Positions 9,020 to 19,360 of a stretch of DNA of 64,000 nt are shown here, piece after piece; position 1 is the stretch's first letter, and each line of letters starts with the position of its first letter. The position numbers and the translations under genes were made by a program. The notes beneath the pieces were generated by a model. It made no database searches. It worked only from the letters and a program-made list of their open reading frames with translations, and had not been told where the DNA came from. This stretch comes from Bacteroidales bacterium. Lineage in GTDB: Bacteria; Bacteroidota; Bacteroidia; Bacteroidales; VadinHA17. The stretch is taken from NCBI GenBank assembly GCA_016715075.1, contig JADKBK010000042.1, positions 186,001 to 250,000 on the forward strand, written 5' to 3'.

Positions 9020-11359
9020 ATGAAGATACATCTGTTTAACTCATCAATACTGATAATTGGATTGTTCCTGTTTATCCCTTTACAATTATCATCCCAGGCA
9101 ATTGATCTAAGCAAAGCTTCTATTCTGGCTTCGCCTGATATAAAATCTCCGGTAAGGGAGACAGCCATCCGAATCCTCCAGGAGGAAATTGAAAAACGGA
9201 CATCTCTGAAACTCTTTCCAGCATCCGGAAATGTGAAATCGCAATTAATTATCCTGGCAAAAACAAACGATGTCAATATCAGCGGAATAACTGTACCAAA
9301 AAGATCAGGGGTTGAATTGCCGGAAAATAAATCTGAGGGATTCAGAATCTTTAGCGACCCCGATGGAAAAAGATTCTCTGGATGGTTTGTGCAGATGAAC
9401 GGGGAGTTGTATTTGCGATCGGCGAGTTTCTGAGAAATGCAGAGCTTTCGGCGAAAAAAATCTCATTCGACAGAAAAAATGAAATTGCCACAGCACCTGC
9501 ATATCCGATAAGAGGACATCAGTTAGGATACCGTAATACGGCAAATTCATGGGATGCCTGGTCAGTAGCTCAATATGAACAATATATCAGGGAACTGGCA
9601 CTGTTCGGATCAAACTGCATTGAAAATATTCCTTTCCAGGATGGCCCTCCGGGACCTGTCATGAAGGTGCCCCGTGATGAGATGAATACAAGGATGAGCG
9701 AGATCTGCAATAATTACGGTCTCGACTACTGGGTATGGACTCCGGCTGACATTGATCTGTCTGACTCCGTCAAATTTCTTGATGAAGTCCATAAACATGC
9801 CGGTTTCTATAAGCAATGTCCGTGTCTTGATGGTGTATTTTTCCCTGGGGGTGATCCCGGAAATAACCACCCCAGGTTTGTTATGCCTTTCCTGAAGGCT
9901 GTGGCAGCAGAGCTTAAAAAATACCATCCTGAAGCAGGGATGTGGATCTCATTACAGGGGTTTAGCGAAGAACAGGTTGATTACTTTTATGAATACATTG
10001 AAAGGAACAATCCTGACTGGCTCACAGGAGTTGTCTCAGGCCCCAGCAGTCCTGATCTGGCGGCAACCCGACATCGTCTTTCTGCAAAATACAAACATCG
10101 CCACTACCCTGATCTCACACATACTGTACGCTGCCAATACCCTGTTGAGAACTGGGATCAGGCATTCGCTCTGACAGAAGGACGTGAGGTGTGTAATCCG
10201 CAACCATTTTATTATGCTAAAATACATAACAGATATGCCCCATTTACCGATGGTTTTCTCTCCTATTCAGACGGAGTTCATGACGATGTGAATAAGGTAA
10301 TCTGGAGTCAGATGGGTTGGGATCCGGAAAAAGATGTACATAAGGTGATGGCGGAATATTCTAACTTCTTTTTCGGCTCATCACTGGCTGATGCCGGCGC
10401 TGACGGGATCCTGGCACTGGATAGAAACTGGGCAGGCCCGCTTGAGGAAAACGGAGGCGTTGAAACAACATTTGCCTTCTGGCAGAATCTTGAAGCCAGT
10501 CATCCTGAACTCAAAGGTAACTGGCGCTGGCAGCAACTGGTTATGAGATCATATTATGACACCTATACAAGACGGAGGAAAATATATGAGCAGAACCTCG
10601 AGAAAGAGGCTAATTCTATTCTGGCTAATGTAAAGAGCTCCGGATCTGAGAAAGCGATGGAAGAGGCACTGAGAATAGTCAATAAGGCAGAAAATGAGTT
10701 AATTTCACCTGAACTGAGGCAAAAGATAGTTGACTACTGTGAAGCCCTGAATCAATCCATCGGCATGCAGACAAGTGTAACAAAATATCATGCAAGCGGC
10801 GCAGAACGTGGTGCAATCCTTGATTTTCTCGACTATCCGCTTAATAACAGGTGGTGGCTAAAAGATGAATTTGAGAAGATTGGGGAGATGCAGAGTGAAA
10901 AGGAAAAGCTCGACAGGCTTGATATTATAAGAACATGGGAGAATCCGGGAGCGGGAAGCTATTATGATAACGTTTCAGATATATCAAAAGGTCCCAGAGT
11001 AAAAACCGTAACTGAAGACGCAACTGACGTAGCATGGTGGGATAATGGCCTTAGCAGGAAAAGACTTTCGACTCAACTGTTCCAGAACTTCCCAAAGCTT
11101 GAATATCAGGACCTTGATCCGAAGGGGCGCTATCTGATCAGGATCGCCGGCTACGGAGATGCTCTTCTGAGAATTGACGGGGAAAAGGGTCGAACCTGTA
11201 TTATACAATAAGGGGCTTGAAGAGTTCAAAGAGTTCCTTGTCCCGCAGAAATATGTCAGCGATGGAAAAATTGAAGTCTCCTTTGATCAGCCTGAGGAGT
11301 CTCACCTGAACTGGAGGCAGCAATCTAAAATATGTGATATCTGGTTATTAAAGAAATAA
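9020..11359 (+). CDS. Secreted glycosidase-like protein with GH67-type N domain (two frameshifts)
   Basis: About 780 residues once two single-base errors are allowed for. The Sec signal ends LSSQA near residue 28. Residues about 30-125 resemble the N-terminal domain of alpha-glucuronidase-type hydrolases and end in ADERGVVFAIGEFLR; a TIM-barrel-like domain starts at PIRGHQLGYR; the signature YSDGVHDDVNK is near residue 418; a beta-rich end follows. The frame breaks at the A5 run 9367-9371 (a sixth A gives GKKILWMVCADERG) and at the G4 run 11179-11182 (removing one G gives RIDGKRVEPVLYNKG). It is a paralog of the partial gene at the left edge. A carbohydrate hydrolase role is inferred from the fold and the neighbours; no family number can be assigned. 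Its TAA directly abuts the stop of the convergent GH92 gene. Confidence 0.65.
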
Positions 11360-13741
11360 TTAGTCTCGTTTACTCATAGATGGAGGTGCATCTTCCGGTT
11401 TTGAACCCCAACTTTTATTTGGAACGGGACCCATTTGAAACAAGAGAGTGCCACCCTCAGTTATCTCCTTATGGCTTATCCATGTTCTGGTAATTGCTTT
11501 GCCATTCAGTGTTGCAGACTGGATATATTTGTTCTTCCCTGAATTGTTGTTTGCCTTTATAATGAATACCTTCGTGTTTCCGGATTTGATTCTGACTTCT
11601 CCGAATAATGGGCTGCCGATAGCATAATAGGGGCTCCCCGGAGTTACCGGATAGAATCCCATAGCACTCAGAACATACCATGACGAAAGTGATCCCATAT
11701 CTTCGTTACCGCAGATTCCTCCCGGACCAGTACGATAAAGTTCCTCACAAACTTCGCGGGCTCTTTGCTGAGTCTTCCATGGTTCGCCTGCATAATCATA
11801 GAGATAAGCCACGTGATGTGAAGGCTGGTTGCCATGCACGTATTGCCCAATTGTTCCAACTACACCCACATATTTCGGAGGTGTGATATCGGGACTCATC
11901 TCAAAAAAAGTATCGAGTTTTGCGATGAATTCCTTCCTTCCTCCAAACAGATTTATAAGTCCCTGGATATCATGCTGAACCGACCAGATATACTGCCAGG
12001 CATTCGATTCTGTATAGTACCGGTTCGGTCGCCGGCCGACAAGAAGAGGATCAAAATACTTATAATATGAATGATCTCCCTCCTTAACTATCTCCTGCTC
12101 ATGGCCTTCTATTTCTGGAAGCCATGAACCATCATATTTTTTGGGTCTCATGAATCTGGTCTGAGAATCCCACAGGTTCCTGTAATTTGACGCCCCTTTA
12201 ATAAAAAGTTCATAATCTTCGTGCTTACCAAGAGCACTGGCAAACTGGGCTATACACCAGTCATCATATGCAAGTTCAAGGGTATTCGGGACTGATTCAG
12301 TTACTTTGTCTACAGGAGTATACCCTAATTCCAGATAGTATTTCAGTCCGGATCTACCTGCTGTCAGAGGAACAGGAGGTTTTGGAACTTCGAGTGCCTT
12401 CTTTCGCATTGCTTCATAAAGAAAGGTTGCATCAAAATCACGGTAACCTTTAAGATAAGCATCAACAATTACCGGGATAAGGTGATCCCCAACCATTGCT
12501 TCCCCAAAAACATTCAGGAAATGCTGGGCGGGAAGCCATCCGAATTCTCTGGTTTTTGCGTCTATTGACCGGATAAAATCATTTACATGATCAGGTGCGG
12601 TTAGTGTAAGAAGAGGATGCTGGCTCCTGTAGGTATCCCAGCATGAAAAAGAACCATAGAAATCATAATCAGAAGCTTCATGCACTTTTTTATCCGGGCC
12701 AGTATAATTACCATCAACATCCTGAGAAATATACTGGGCGAGCAGGGAGTGATACATCGCAGTATAGAATATCTCTTTCTGGTCGCTCGTGGCGCCATCA
12801 ATATGTATCGCTGACAACTCCTTATTCCAGGTCTCACCGGCATTATTTCTTACCTCATCAAAGTCCCAGCCGGGGATCTCTGCATCAAGGTTTTTCCTGG
12901 CTCCATCGATACTGGTGTAAGAGATCCCGACTTTGACAAGGATCTGCTCATCCGGACCAGTTCTGAATGTCACAAATGCACCTATATTCTTTCCCCTTTC
13001 TCCGTTTTTATATGGCCAGATGCTTCCTCCTGATTCAGGGGTCTCATATTCATTGTCAAATGTACCGTAGTAAGTGAAAGGCTTACTGAATACAGCGACA
13101 AAACATACTTTCCCAAAGCCTGAACTCTTTACACCCTCAATTGTGTTGTTTTCCCTGATCCTTAATTCTGAGAGTTCCTGTGATGAGTTATTGCCTATCT
13201 GATGACCAAGATCAAGAATGATCTTTGAATTTTCTGATTTTGGAAATGTGTATCGGTGAAAACCTGCTCTTCTTGTAGCTGTAAGTTCAGCCCTTATATT
13301 ATAATCCTTTAGAACTACTGAATAATATCCCGGAGTTGCTATTTCACTGGCATGGTCAAACCTTGATCTATAACCTTTATCAGGGTCTTCAGGCGGGCCT
13401 GGAGCGGTCTGTAATAACTGGCCTTCAGTTGGCATCAGCAGAATATCTCCGCCATTAACCATCCCCACACCGCTCCAGTGTGTATGGCTGAAACCCATAA
13501 TGGAGGTTCCTGTATATGCATATCCTGCAGCATATGTCCAGCCCTGATTATCAACATCAGGACTCAGGTGTACCAATGCGTAAGGCAGTGATGCCCCGGG
13601 AAAGGTATGACCGAAGAACCCGGTTCCTATAAAGGGATCTACATAGTCAACAGGCTTGTCTGACTGTGCATTCAGCCTGATATTTATTCCCTCGCTTAAA
13701 GCAAATATCAGGTAGAAAATAATTAAGCGCTTTCTTATCAT
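11360..13741 (-). CDS. GH92 alpha-mannosidase, exported
   Basis: 793 residues with a Sec signal (ends NAQ near 26). The GH92 opening VDPFIGTG is followed by HTFPGASLPYALVHLSPD, GFSHTHWSGVG, and later FSCWDTYRSQHPLL, the segment around WDT-x-R that is conserved in the family. The (alpha/alpha)6 part carries GNEDMGSLSSWYVLSAMGFYPV, given here only as its ends GNEDMGSL and GFYPV. GH92 enzymes are calcium-dependent exo-alpha-mannosidases acting on alpha-1,2/1,3/1,4/1,6 links of N-glycans and mannans. It is the last gene of the minus run that starts with the lipoprotein at 21645, 51 bases after the propeller/toroid protein. A second GH92 is at 28514-30903. Confidence 0.94.
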   Translation of the reverse strand: MIRKRLIIFYLIFALSEGINIRLNAQSDKPVDYVDPFIGTGFFGHTFPGASLPYALVHLSPDVDNQGWTYAAGYAYTGTSIMGFSHTHWSGVGMVNGGDILLMPTEGQLLQTAPGPPEDPDKGYRSRFDHASEIATPGYYSVVLKDYNIRAELTATRRAGFHRYTFPKSENSKIILDLGHQIGNNSSQELSELRIRENNTIEGVKSSGFGKVCFVAVFSKPFTYYGTFDNEYETPESGGSIWPYKNGERGKNIGAFVTFRTGPDEQILVKVGISYTSIDGARKNLDAEIPGWDFDEVRNNAGETWNKELSAIHIDGATSDQKEIFYTAMYHSLLAQYISQDVDGNYTGPDKKVHEASDYDFYGSFSCWDTYRSQHPLLTLTAPDHVNDFIRSIDAKTREFGWLPAQHFLNVFGEAMVGDHLIPVIVDAYLKGYRDFDATFLYEAMRKKALEVPKPPVPLTAGRSGLKYYLELGYTPVDKVTESVPNTLELAYDDWCIAQFASALGKHEDYELFIKGASNYRNLWDSQTRFMRPKKYDGSWLPEIEGHEQEIVKEGDHSYYKYFDPLLVGRRPNRYYTESNAWQYIWSVQHDIQGLINLFGGRKEFIAKLDTFFEMSPDITPPKYVGVVGTIGQYVHGNQPSHHVAYLYDYAGEPWKTQQRAREVCEELYRTGPGGICGNEDMGSLSSWYVLSAMGFYPVTPGSPYYAIGSPLFGEVRIKSGNTKVFIIKANNNSGKNKYIQSATLNGKAITRTWISHKEITEGGTLLFQMGPVPNKSWGSKPEDAPPSMSKRD

Positions 13742-13792
13742 TAGATCTGATGTAAAAAACGAAATATATAAATCAGGAATATTTCAGTATAT

Positions 13793-16093
13793 CTAATATA
13801 ATACCGGTCTTGGAAGACCATCATAGGGTTTTGCTCCCAGATTCTTCAATCCCGATGGTTTTACAGAGATAAGATCGGAGTTATCAGTTGAGGGAGGCAG
13901 AATAATCCCATAATACCGAGCCATCCAGTAGTCTCTCAGATATTCGGTAGGTTCCCTTACCACTTTCCCATTTGCGCTTCCGTCTGCTACAATAGCACCG
14001 GAAGATTCCCTTGGGGAGAAGGCCCTTATAGCTCCTTCATATGACTGATAACCAGCTTCAGGATACAGATCATCCCTGTCAGAATTATTGAAGCTGTACT
14101 CAATGCAATCCAGTTTGTATTCGCGAAGATATTTCAATGCTTTTTCAGGTTCACAGTCATTACCTGTCAGTGAACCATAGGAGAAATTAAACCAGGGGGA
14201 GTGATCCATTCTCTTCACCTCCCAGGTACGTTCAAGACTTCTTAGAAGAACTGACCTGAGACCAGGATCAATGGCATATCTCAGTATTGTATTATAGCTT
14301 TCGAAAGCAAGATCATCATCCCACGGTGCAATATTCTCAGGAGGAAAAACATTTTTCTGTCTCACCGTATTCTGATCATAACCCCAGGTTATCAATTGCT
14401 GTAATCCTTCTTTGAATTTCTGATCTCCGGTTACATGATAAGCCGTCTCCATGAATGTAAGAGCTTCCAGACCATTAAGTCCGCGGTCCACAAAACCATA
14501 TGGACGAAGCAGGTATTCAGGATTCCATTGGCCCCATCGGGTCGGTTTTCCATCCATATCTTTCAATACCCACCCATTATCCAGAATATATGAGGCAATC
14601 CTTCTGAGATGCTCCCTGGCCATTTCTTTTTCCTTTCCTGCAGCAACAAGATCATAAAAAAGGGCAACAGCATAGAAGTGCGATGTAACTTCATCACTTG
14701 AAGTGTCACCCTTCCAGAACCATTTGCCATCTTTGGACGGATACCATCTGGCCGGCAGACCTCCGGAACCCTGGGTGGCCATTTCATCTTTATCGCCGGA
14801 TGTTGACCATATTGCTCTTGCAAAAAAACCATCTATAGGAGTGATTCGTTCAAGCCAGATCATTGCATTGAAAGATTCCACAGCTTCTCTACGGGTTATT
14901 TCATCATGTTTGATTGCATATTTATAGCTCATGGCTGCCAGATAAGTAGCGGTGTTTCCTCCATCATTATCACTGATCTCCCTTACCCACTCATCATCTT
15001 TCCAGTATAGTTTATGGATGAAACCAAGTCTTTTATGGCCCCATTCTTCAAGATGCTGTTCATAGAATGAAGCTTTCTTCAGTAATGTGAAAGGTTCGTA
15101 GTTAAGGATACATACGCCACGATCAGTAGCAATATATACCACGTTTTTGCCGACTGCAATATCATTCACTTTTTTTCCTGGGAGCCATTGATCAGCGCCA
15201 AAATAATGCCAGTCGTTCTGCATCATTCTCACAGCTCCGTTTGCAGTCCCGATCCATATATCTCCGTCAAAACCACCGGCAAGACAGGTAGTATTTTCAA
15301 CAGGAAGTCCGTCGGAGCCCCTTATTGCAGAAAGGGCAGCTCCGCGCATCACGGCAAGTCCTCTTTCTGTAGTTATAAACAGACGGCTGCCATAACTCAG
15401 CATATCCTTTGTTTTATATGATGGTAGTCTTCCCCAGTCAATAAAATCCCTGTTCACGGTCAGGCCGTCGAACAGAACCAGTTTGCCTGATTCCAGCACG
15501 TATAGGGTTCCGCTGTATGATTCAATACGTGTTATGGGACCCAATTTCACAGGCTCTGCATGAACCTGGGTACCGTCTTCCATAATAACTGTCATATCGC
15601 TTGAATTATATCCGTCTGCAGGTTTTACAGAAATAAAACGGCCGTCCTCTAAACGATAGATCTCATCACTTGTAGCAGCGTGAACAATTCCGTTATGAAC
15701 ACATAGGTCAACATATTCCATGCTGTCAACCATTTGCCATGTGTTATTTAAATACCTGTACAAGCCGGTAGAAGCCAAAGCCCATATGTTGCCCCCGGCT
15801 GAGACCAGACGCTTCACGCCTTCCGGTGATCCTTCAGTTTCGGCAAGAGTGTCGCTAACAATCTGCCAGATCTCATCCCCAATGAGAGCCATGCAGAAGT
15901 TGCCATCAAATGCTATACTGAGAACTTCTTTCCCTGTTTCAATTTTCTTTACAGATTCCTGAAGATAGACATCGTCTGCCAGAGGCTTCCATAGTTTTTC
16001 TGGTTTAACAGAAATCTGCTGTGAAATCAAAGAACTATGTATTATGCAGATAAAAAATGATGATACTGCAACTCTCCTGATTATCTTTTTCAT
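13793..16093 (-). CDS. Exported beta-propeller plus alpha/alpha-toroid protein, unknown function (copy B)
   Basis: 766 residues; Sec signal ends SLISQQ near residue 26. Residues about 40-330 form a propeller with blades like those of hybrid two-component sensors, for example DIWIGTANGAVRM and VVYIATDRGVCIL. Residues about 340-740 are helical and look like a six-hairpin toroid: SDNDGGNTATY, DTSSDEVTSH, PTRWGQWNPEY. The same motifs in the same order occur in 19414-21645 (SDNDGLWTSMY, TTSSDEAIGH, PTKWGRWHPDY), so the two are paralogs. The toroid fold and conserved acids suggest a glycoside hydrolase or polysaccharide lyase; I do not recognise a named family. It starts 4 bases after the phosphatase stop, so it is co-transcribed. 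No histidine kinase or DNA-binding part follows the propeller. Confidence 0.6.
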   Translation of the reverse strand: MKKIIRRVAVSSFFICIIHSSLISQQISVKPEKLWKPLADDVYLQESVKKIETGKEVLSIAFDGNFCMALIGDEIWQIVSDTLAETEGSPEGVKRLVSAGGNIWALASTGLYRYLNNTWQMVDSMEYVDLCVHNGIVHAATSDEIYRLEDGRFISVKPADGYNSSDMTVIMEDGTQVHAEPVKLGPITRIESYSGTLYVLESGKLVLFDGLTVNRDFIDWGRLPSYKTKDMLSYGSRLFITTERGLAVMRGAALSAIRGSDGLPVENTTCLAGGFDGDIWIGTANGAVRMMQNDWHYFGADQWLPGKKVNDIAVGKNVVYIATDRGVCILNYEPFTLLKKASFYEQHLEEWGHKRLGFIHKLYWKDDEWVREISDNDGGNTATYLAAMSYKYAIKHDEITRREAVESFNAMIWLERITPIDGFFARAIWSTSGDKDEMATQGSGGLPARWYPSKDGKWFWKGDTSSDEVTSHFYAVALFYDLVAAGKEKEMAREHLRRIASYILDNGWVLKDMDGKPTRWGQWNPEYLLRPYGFVDRGLNGLEALTFMETAYHVTGDQKFKEGLQQLITWGYDQNTVRQKNVFPPENIAPWDDDLAFESYNTILRYAIDPGLRSVLLRSLERTWEVKRMDHSPWFNFSYGSLTGNDCEPEKALKYLREYKLDCIEYSFNNSDRDDLYPEAGYQSYEGAIRAFSPRESSGAIVADGSANGKVVREPTEYLRDYWMARYYGIILPPSTDNSDLISVKPSGLKNLGAKPYDGLPRPVLY

Positions 16094-16097
16094 ATTC

Positions 16098-17873
16098 TCA
16101 CTTTGTTATTGTTAACTGATCTCTTACGACGCCGTCTAAGTTCATTACTTTATAGTCCAGCCTGTTACCACTAATAAGGACTTTCTGATAGAGCATTTCA
16201 CCGCTTACCTGTTTTGCTGCAAATGGCAACCCAGCCTGCGGATCGTTGTCTGGAATCCCGATCGAAACAAGATAGACTGTTCCTTCCGATGGTGATAAGA
16301 CAGGCTTGCCGTCTTTCATTGGTTTTGTCCTGAGATAATTGTGCACATGACCAGACATAACCATATCCACATGATATTTATCAAAAAGTGTACACCATTT
16401 TTGTCTGATTTCAGGATAACCTCCTTCTGAAGAATATGGGGGAAAATGAAACATTGCAAATTTCCAGGTGGCATCAGTACCGGAAAGCTGATCTTCAATC
16501 CAGTTTGTCTGGGCATCTATCGGTGAGGTAGCATCAATCATCAGGAATAATGCATTCTTGTACTTGAATGAGTATGTCTGCTCCTTTTCCACACCTTCAG
16601 GTCCGTTGATGGGATAGCTGAAAAGCTCGCGGAACATCAGGGCACCAAGGCCGGCCCGATTATCATGATTGCCCGGCACTACCATCAGCGGTTTCCGGCA
16701 TATCACCTCTTCTGAATAATTGAATATTTCATCCCACTGATTTCGGAAAAGCCCATCACTGACAATATCGCCGGCAATCGAGTAAAATGCAGTTTCAGGA
16801 TGCCTTTTTTCTGCTGCTCTTATTAATTCCCCGAATTTTGGAGAATGGTGGGTATCACCAAACCAGATAAAGGAGAAATCGCTATCTGCGGAGGGTGTTG
16901 AAAAGGTCTGATTTTCCTGATATTTCTCCTGAGGAATCACAAGGTATTCATATCTTGTCCCTGGTTTCAGATCTCTAAGTCTCGCCGTGTAACGGTTGAC
17001 TGAACGGTCATTCAATAAAACCCGGTCATCCATAACATATTTGCCTGCCACAGAAGTAAACTCCTGAGAACTTCCAATTGCTCTGTATCTAACGGTGTCA
17101 TGTGATATGGTGTTGTCTGTCCTCCATTGAATATCTATTCCAGTTTCAGGATCAGAGCTCCAGGTGAGCATAATCTGATCAGGCATGGAAGATGACGGAT
17201 AATCAGTTGTTCTGAAGGCGCCGGTAAGCTGACTTTCAACTCCCCTCCCTCTGACAGTTGTAAGAAGTTTCTGTCCAATCATTGATTCAGGAACGTCTGA
17301 AAGGACCAGTTCATCCCAGTCATGGTATATAAATGCTCCGTTATCAAGAGTCCCAACATACTGACCTGACGGAAAAAAATTGCTGAGCTCAGGCTGATCG
17401 TTCACCTTCTGTGGAGCTACCGACACAAAATAATGCAAAGGATAGTTTTCAAATCCATTTATTCCAAGTCCGACAGTACCTGAATTAAAAGACTTTTGCC
17501 ATACTTCGTAGGTCGTCTGTTCATTCTTCATTTTCAGGTCAGTTTTAACGAAACCGCTTCCAGGAAGCCAGAATGGAATTATCTTCTGCTCAGCGCTTCG
17601 CATAACCGATACGATAACTGGAATATTCACATCAAATATCCAGTGCTTTGTTGCAAGAACCTCTTTCTCATCATCAGAAAACAGCGACAATACCTTATCA
17701 TAATCAAGGGACATCAGTTGTTCAGAATCCATTGTCTTATACAGATAGGAGATTTTAGAATCCATCACATCCTTAACAGTTTTGTTATCCTCTTTGCACG
17801 ATACTAAATTCAGCATCAAAAGAGTCAAAGCAAGACAATAATTCAATTTTGAGAACAGATTTGTTTTTGCCAT
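16098..17873 (-). CDS. Purple-acid-phosphatase-like metallophosphoesterase lipoprotein
   Basis: The start at 17873 (MAKTNLFSKL) is chosen over the longer frame from 17951, because it places a lipoprotein signal with lipobox NLVSC at the N-terminus. An N-terminal part of about 200 residues is unassigned. A fibronectin-III-like domain follows (MLTWSSDPETGIDIQWR), as in purple acid phosphatases, and then a calcineurin-type core. Metal ligands are visible in FGDTHHS, AGDIVSDG, VPGNHDNR and SGHVHNY. It would be anchored in the envelope and hydrolyse phosphate esters; the substrate is unknown. It sits between an unknown membrane protein and a propeller/toroid protein in one minus-strand run, which suggests removal of phosphate from the same glycan. 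Confidence 0.82.
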   Translation of the reverse strand: MAKTNLFSKLNYCLALTLLMLNLVSCKEDNKTVKDVMDSKISYLYKTMDSEQLMSLDYDKVLSLFSDDEKEVLATKHWIFDVNIPVIVSVMRSAEQKIIPFWLPGSGFVKTDLKMKNEQTTYEVWQKSFNSGTVGLGINGFENYPLHYFVSVAPQKVNDQPELSNFFPSGQYVGTLDNGAFIYHDWDELVLSDVPESMIGQKLLTTVRGRGVESQLTGAFRTTDYPSSSMPDQIMLTWSSDPETGIDIQWRTDNTISHDTVRYRAIGSSQEFTSVAGKYVMDDRVLLNDRSVNRYTARLRDLKPGTRYEYLVIPQEKYQENQTFSTPSADSDFSFIWFGDTHHSPKFGELIRAAEKRHPETAFYSIAGDIVSDGLFRNQWDEIFNYSEEVICRKPLMVVPGNHDNRAGLGALMFRELFSYPINGPEGVEKEQTYSFKYKNALFLMIDATSPIDAQTNWIEDQLSGTDATWKFAMFHFPPYSSEGGYPEIRQKWCTLFDKYHVDMVMSGHVHNYLRTKPMKDGKPVLSPSEGTVYLVSIGIPDNDPQAGLPFAAKQVSGEMLYQKVLISGNRLDYKVMNLDGVVRDQLTITK

Positions 17874-17922
17874 GTGGTTCCTGGAATAATGATTATTTTC
17901 CGACACTAGTTCTTTTATATGC

Positions 17923-17947
17923 CACAAAGACGCGTAGGCGCAAAGAT
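17923..17947. repeat. Short CACAAAG-type repeat
   Basis: CCACAAAGACGCGTAGGCGC followed by AAAGATT, related to the CACAAAGG words of the larger dispersed repeats. Short and degenerate. Confidence 0.4.
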
Positions 17948-17996
17948 TCATATAGATATCATATTTAATAAATTAGTATCGATTTATCGTACATCT

Positions 17997-18044
17997 TAGC
18001 GCCCTACGACACCGCCCCCAAAGGAAAAGGGGGGCCTAGGGCTA
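17997..18044. repeat. GC-rich imperfect inverted repeat
   Basis: Outer arms TAGCGCCCTA (17997-18006) and TAGGGCTA (18037-18044) pair with two unpaired bases. Inner arms CCCCC and GGGGGG enclose AAAGGAAAA. It lies 10 bases past the stop of the membrane-protein gene (minus). No U-run follows in either direction, so an intrinsic terminator is not clear; a small dispersed repeat unit or a protecting 3' hairpin are alternatives. Confidence 0.55.
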
Positions 18045-18054
18045 TTTAATCATA

Positions 18055-19329
18055 TTACAAATTCGGGAACCGGCTGTTTGCACCGTTCAGTTCGCCGTGA
18101 GTATTTATCAAAATTACTGTAAGAATAAGTATTATCAAAAGAATTGACACCAGATAGAGCACCCATCTGTAACCTTTTATATCCAAACCTGGCTCATGAA
18201 AAAATGCCGGATATTTCATTCCAAGAAGAACCACCACCACTATTAAATTTACGACATATAAATGGTGATTAAGATGAAATAACCCGCTGAATGCACCTGT
18301 AACGCCATAACTGATAAATATGTAGACGGTAAAATAGAGAAGGAAGAGGAACATAACATCCTTTCTGCCAAAAGAATTGCCGGATATGACAGTTTTAACC
18401 CAGCCGGCCGCTGCCATCAGGATAATTATAATTGCTGATAATATTCCTGCTGCATGAGTTACCTCATTAAGATTCTTAATATCGTCGGTATTACCTGTCA
18501 GAACATCGTAAAACCTTGAGTTCACAAATACAATCAAAGGGATAAATACAAACAGCAGCAAAACAGCCGTTTTATTCTCCCACCTCTCCGGAACTAAAGA
18601 CTCTTTGGGCCAATCGGTTGTAAATACTCCGTACGCCATTGATGCACCTCCGAAGAATCCGATACTGTATTCCATTACATTCCACATATTAAAATTAATC
18701 TCAAGCAGGTTTCCGATTATCTGCAGAAAATTTCCGAATGCGAATCCAAAACCTGCTCCCAGTGCAGAAAAAAATGCAACCCTTAATGGTGAATAAAAAT
18801 TATTTCTGACCATATGCCAGACCATTGCCATGCCGGCACCCAAACATACTGCCCAGGCTTCTGACCTTGGCGGTGTCATAAGTATCTCAAGCTGATTAAT
18901 CAGAAAGCTGTAAGCGATCAGTCCGCCAGCAGCCATTTCTGCCAGCAGACATCCCCAGTTTACCCGTTTGTCATTTGAAGAGGCCAGTGTTAAGCCTGTA
19001 AATCCGCCGCCAATAAGACCAAACAGGGTTCCGATTACAAAAAGCATTAAAAGCCCATAGGCAGCATTCGGGAAATCGATACTTCTTCCATAACCTACCA
19101 CCTTCCCATAGCTTATCATCCCGCCTGCACCCCACCCTATTGCAGAGCTCAGAGCTATTAAAAGCACCTTTGAATACCAGTCTCTGCGCTGTGAAACAAG
19201 TACAAGAACAAGGGCTCCGATACCACCTGCCCAGGCTGCACCTTGCTCATGTCCGAACTGACCTCGTATTGCCCAGGCGGTGCCAAAAGTCAATCCGATA
19301 ATCAGAATACTGATCCATTGATTTTTCAT
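18055..19329 (-). CDS. Polytopic membrane protein of unknown function
   Basis: 424 residues, nearly all hydrophobic, with roughly 11-12 predicted helices rich in Gly and Ala. Distinct short blocks are AWAIRGQFGHEQGAAW near the N-terminus, GWGAGGMISYGKVVGYG, and GFFGGASMAYGVF in the middle. I do not recognise a transporter family signature and see no ATPase or catalytic motif. A second hydrophilic charged turn reads TTDWPKESLVPERWENK. It is the second gene of the minus run between the propeller/toroid lipoprotein and the metallophosphatase, so transport or membrane handling of the products of those exported proteins is a reasonable inference only. Confidence 0.7.
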   Translation of the reverse strand: MKNQWISILIIGLTFGTAWAIRGQFGHEQGAAWAGGIGALVLVLVSQRRDWYSKVLLIALSSAIGWGAGGMISYGKVVGYGRSIDFPNAAYGLLMLFVIGTLFGLIGGGFTGLTLASSNDKRVNWGCLLAEMAAGGLIAYSFLINQLEILMTPPRSEAWAVCLGAGMAMVWHMVRNNFYSPLRVAFFSALGAGFGFAFGNFLQIIGNLLEINFNMWNVMEYSIGFFGGASMAYGVFTTDWPKESLVPERWENKTAVLLLFVFIPLIVFVNSRFYDVLTGNTDDIKNLNEVTHAAGILSAIIIILMAAAGWVKTVISGNSFGRKDVMFLFLLYFTVYIFISYGVTGAFSGLFHLNHHLYVVNLIVVVVLLGMKYPAFFHEPGLDIKGYRWVLYLVSILLIILILTVILINTHGELNGANSRFPNL

Positions 19330-19360
19330 ATATACTGTTTAAATAAGCATTTCACCCAGC

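Noticed and set aside
8932..9276. 114-residue minus-strand frame ending in HKVAQRVSQRTQREKAL
   Set aside because: The end is the translation of the CCTTTGTGT repeat and the rest is antisense to the glycosidase-like gene; a spurious frame common where such repeats occur.
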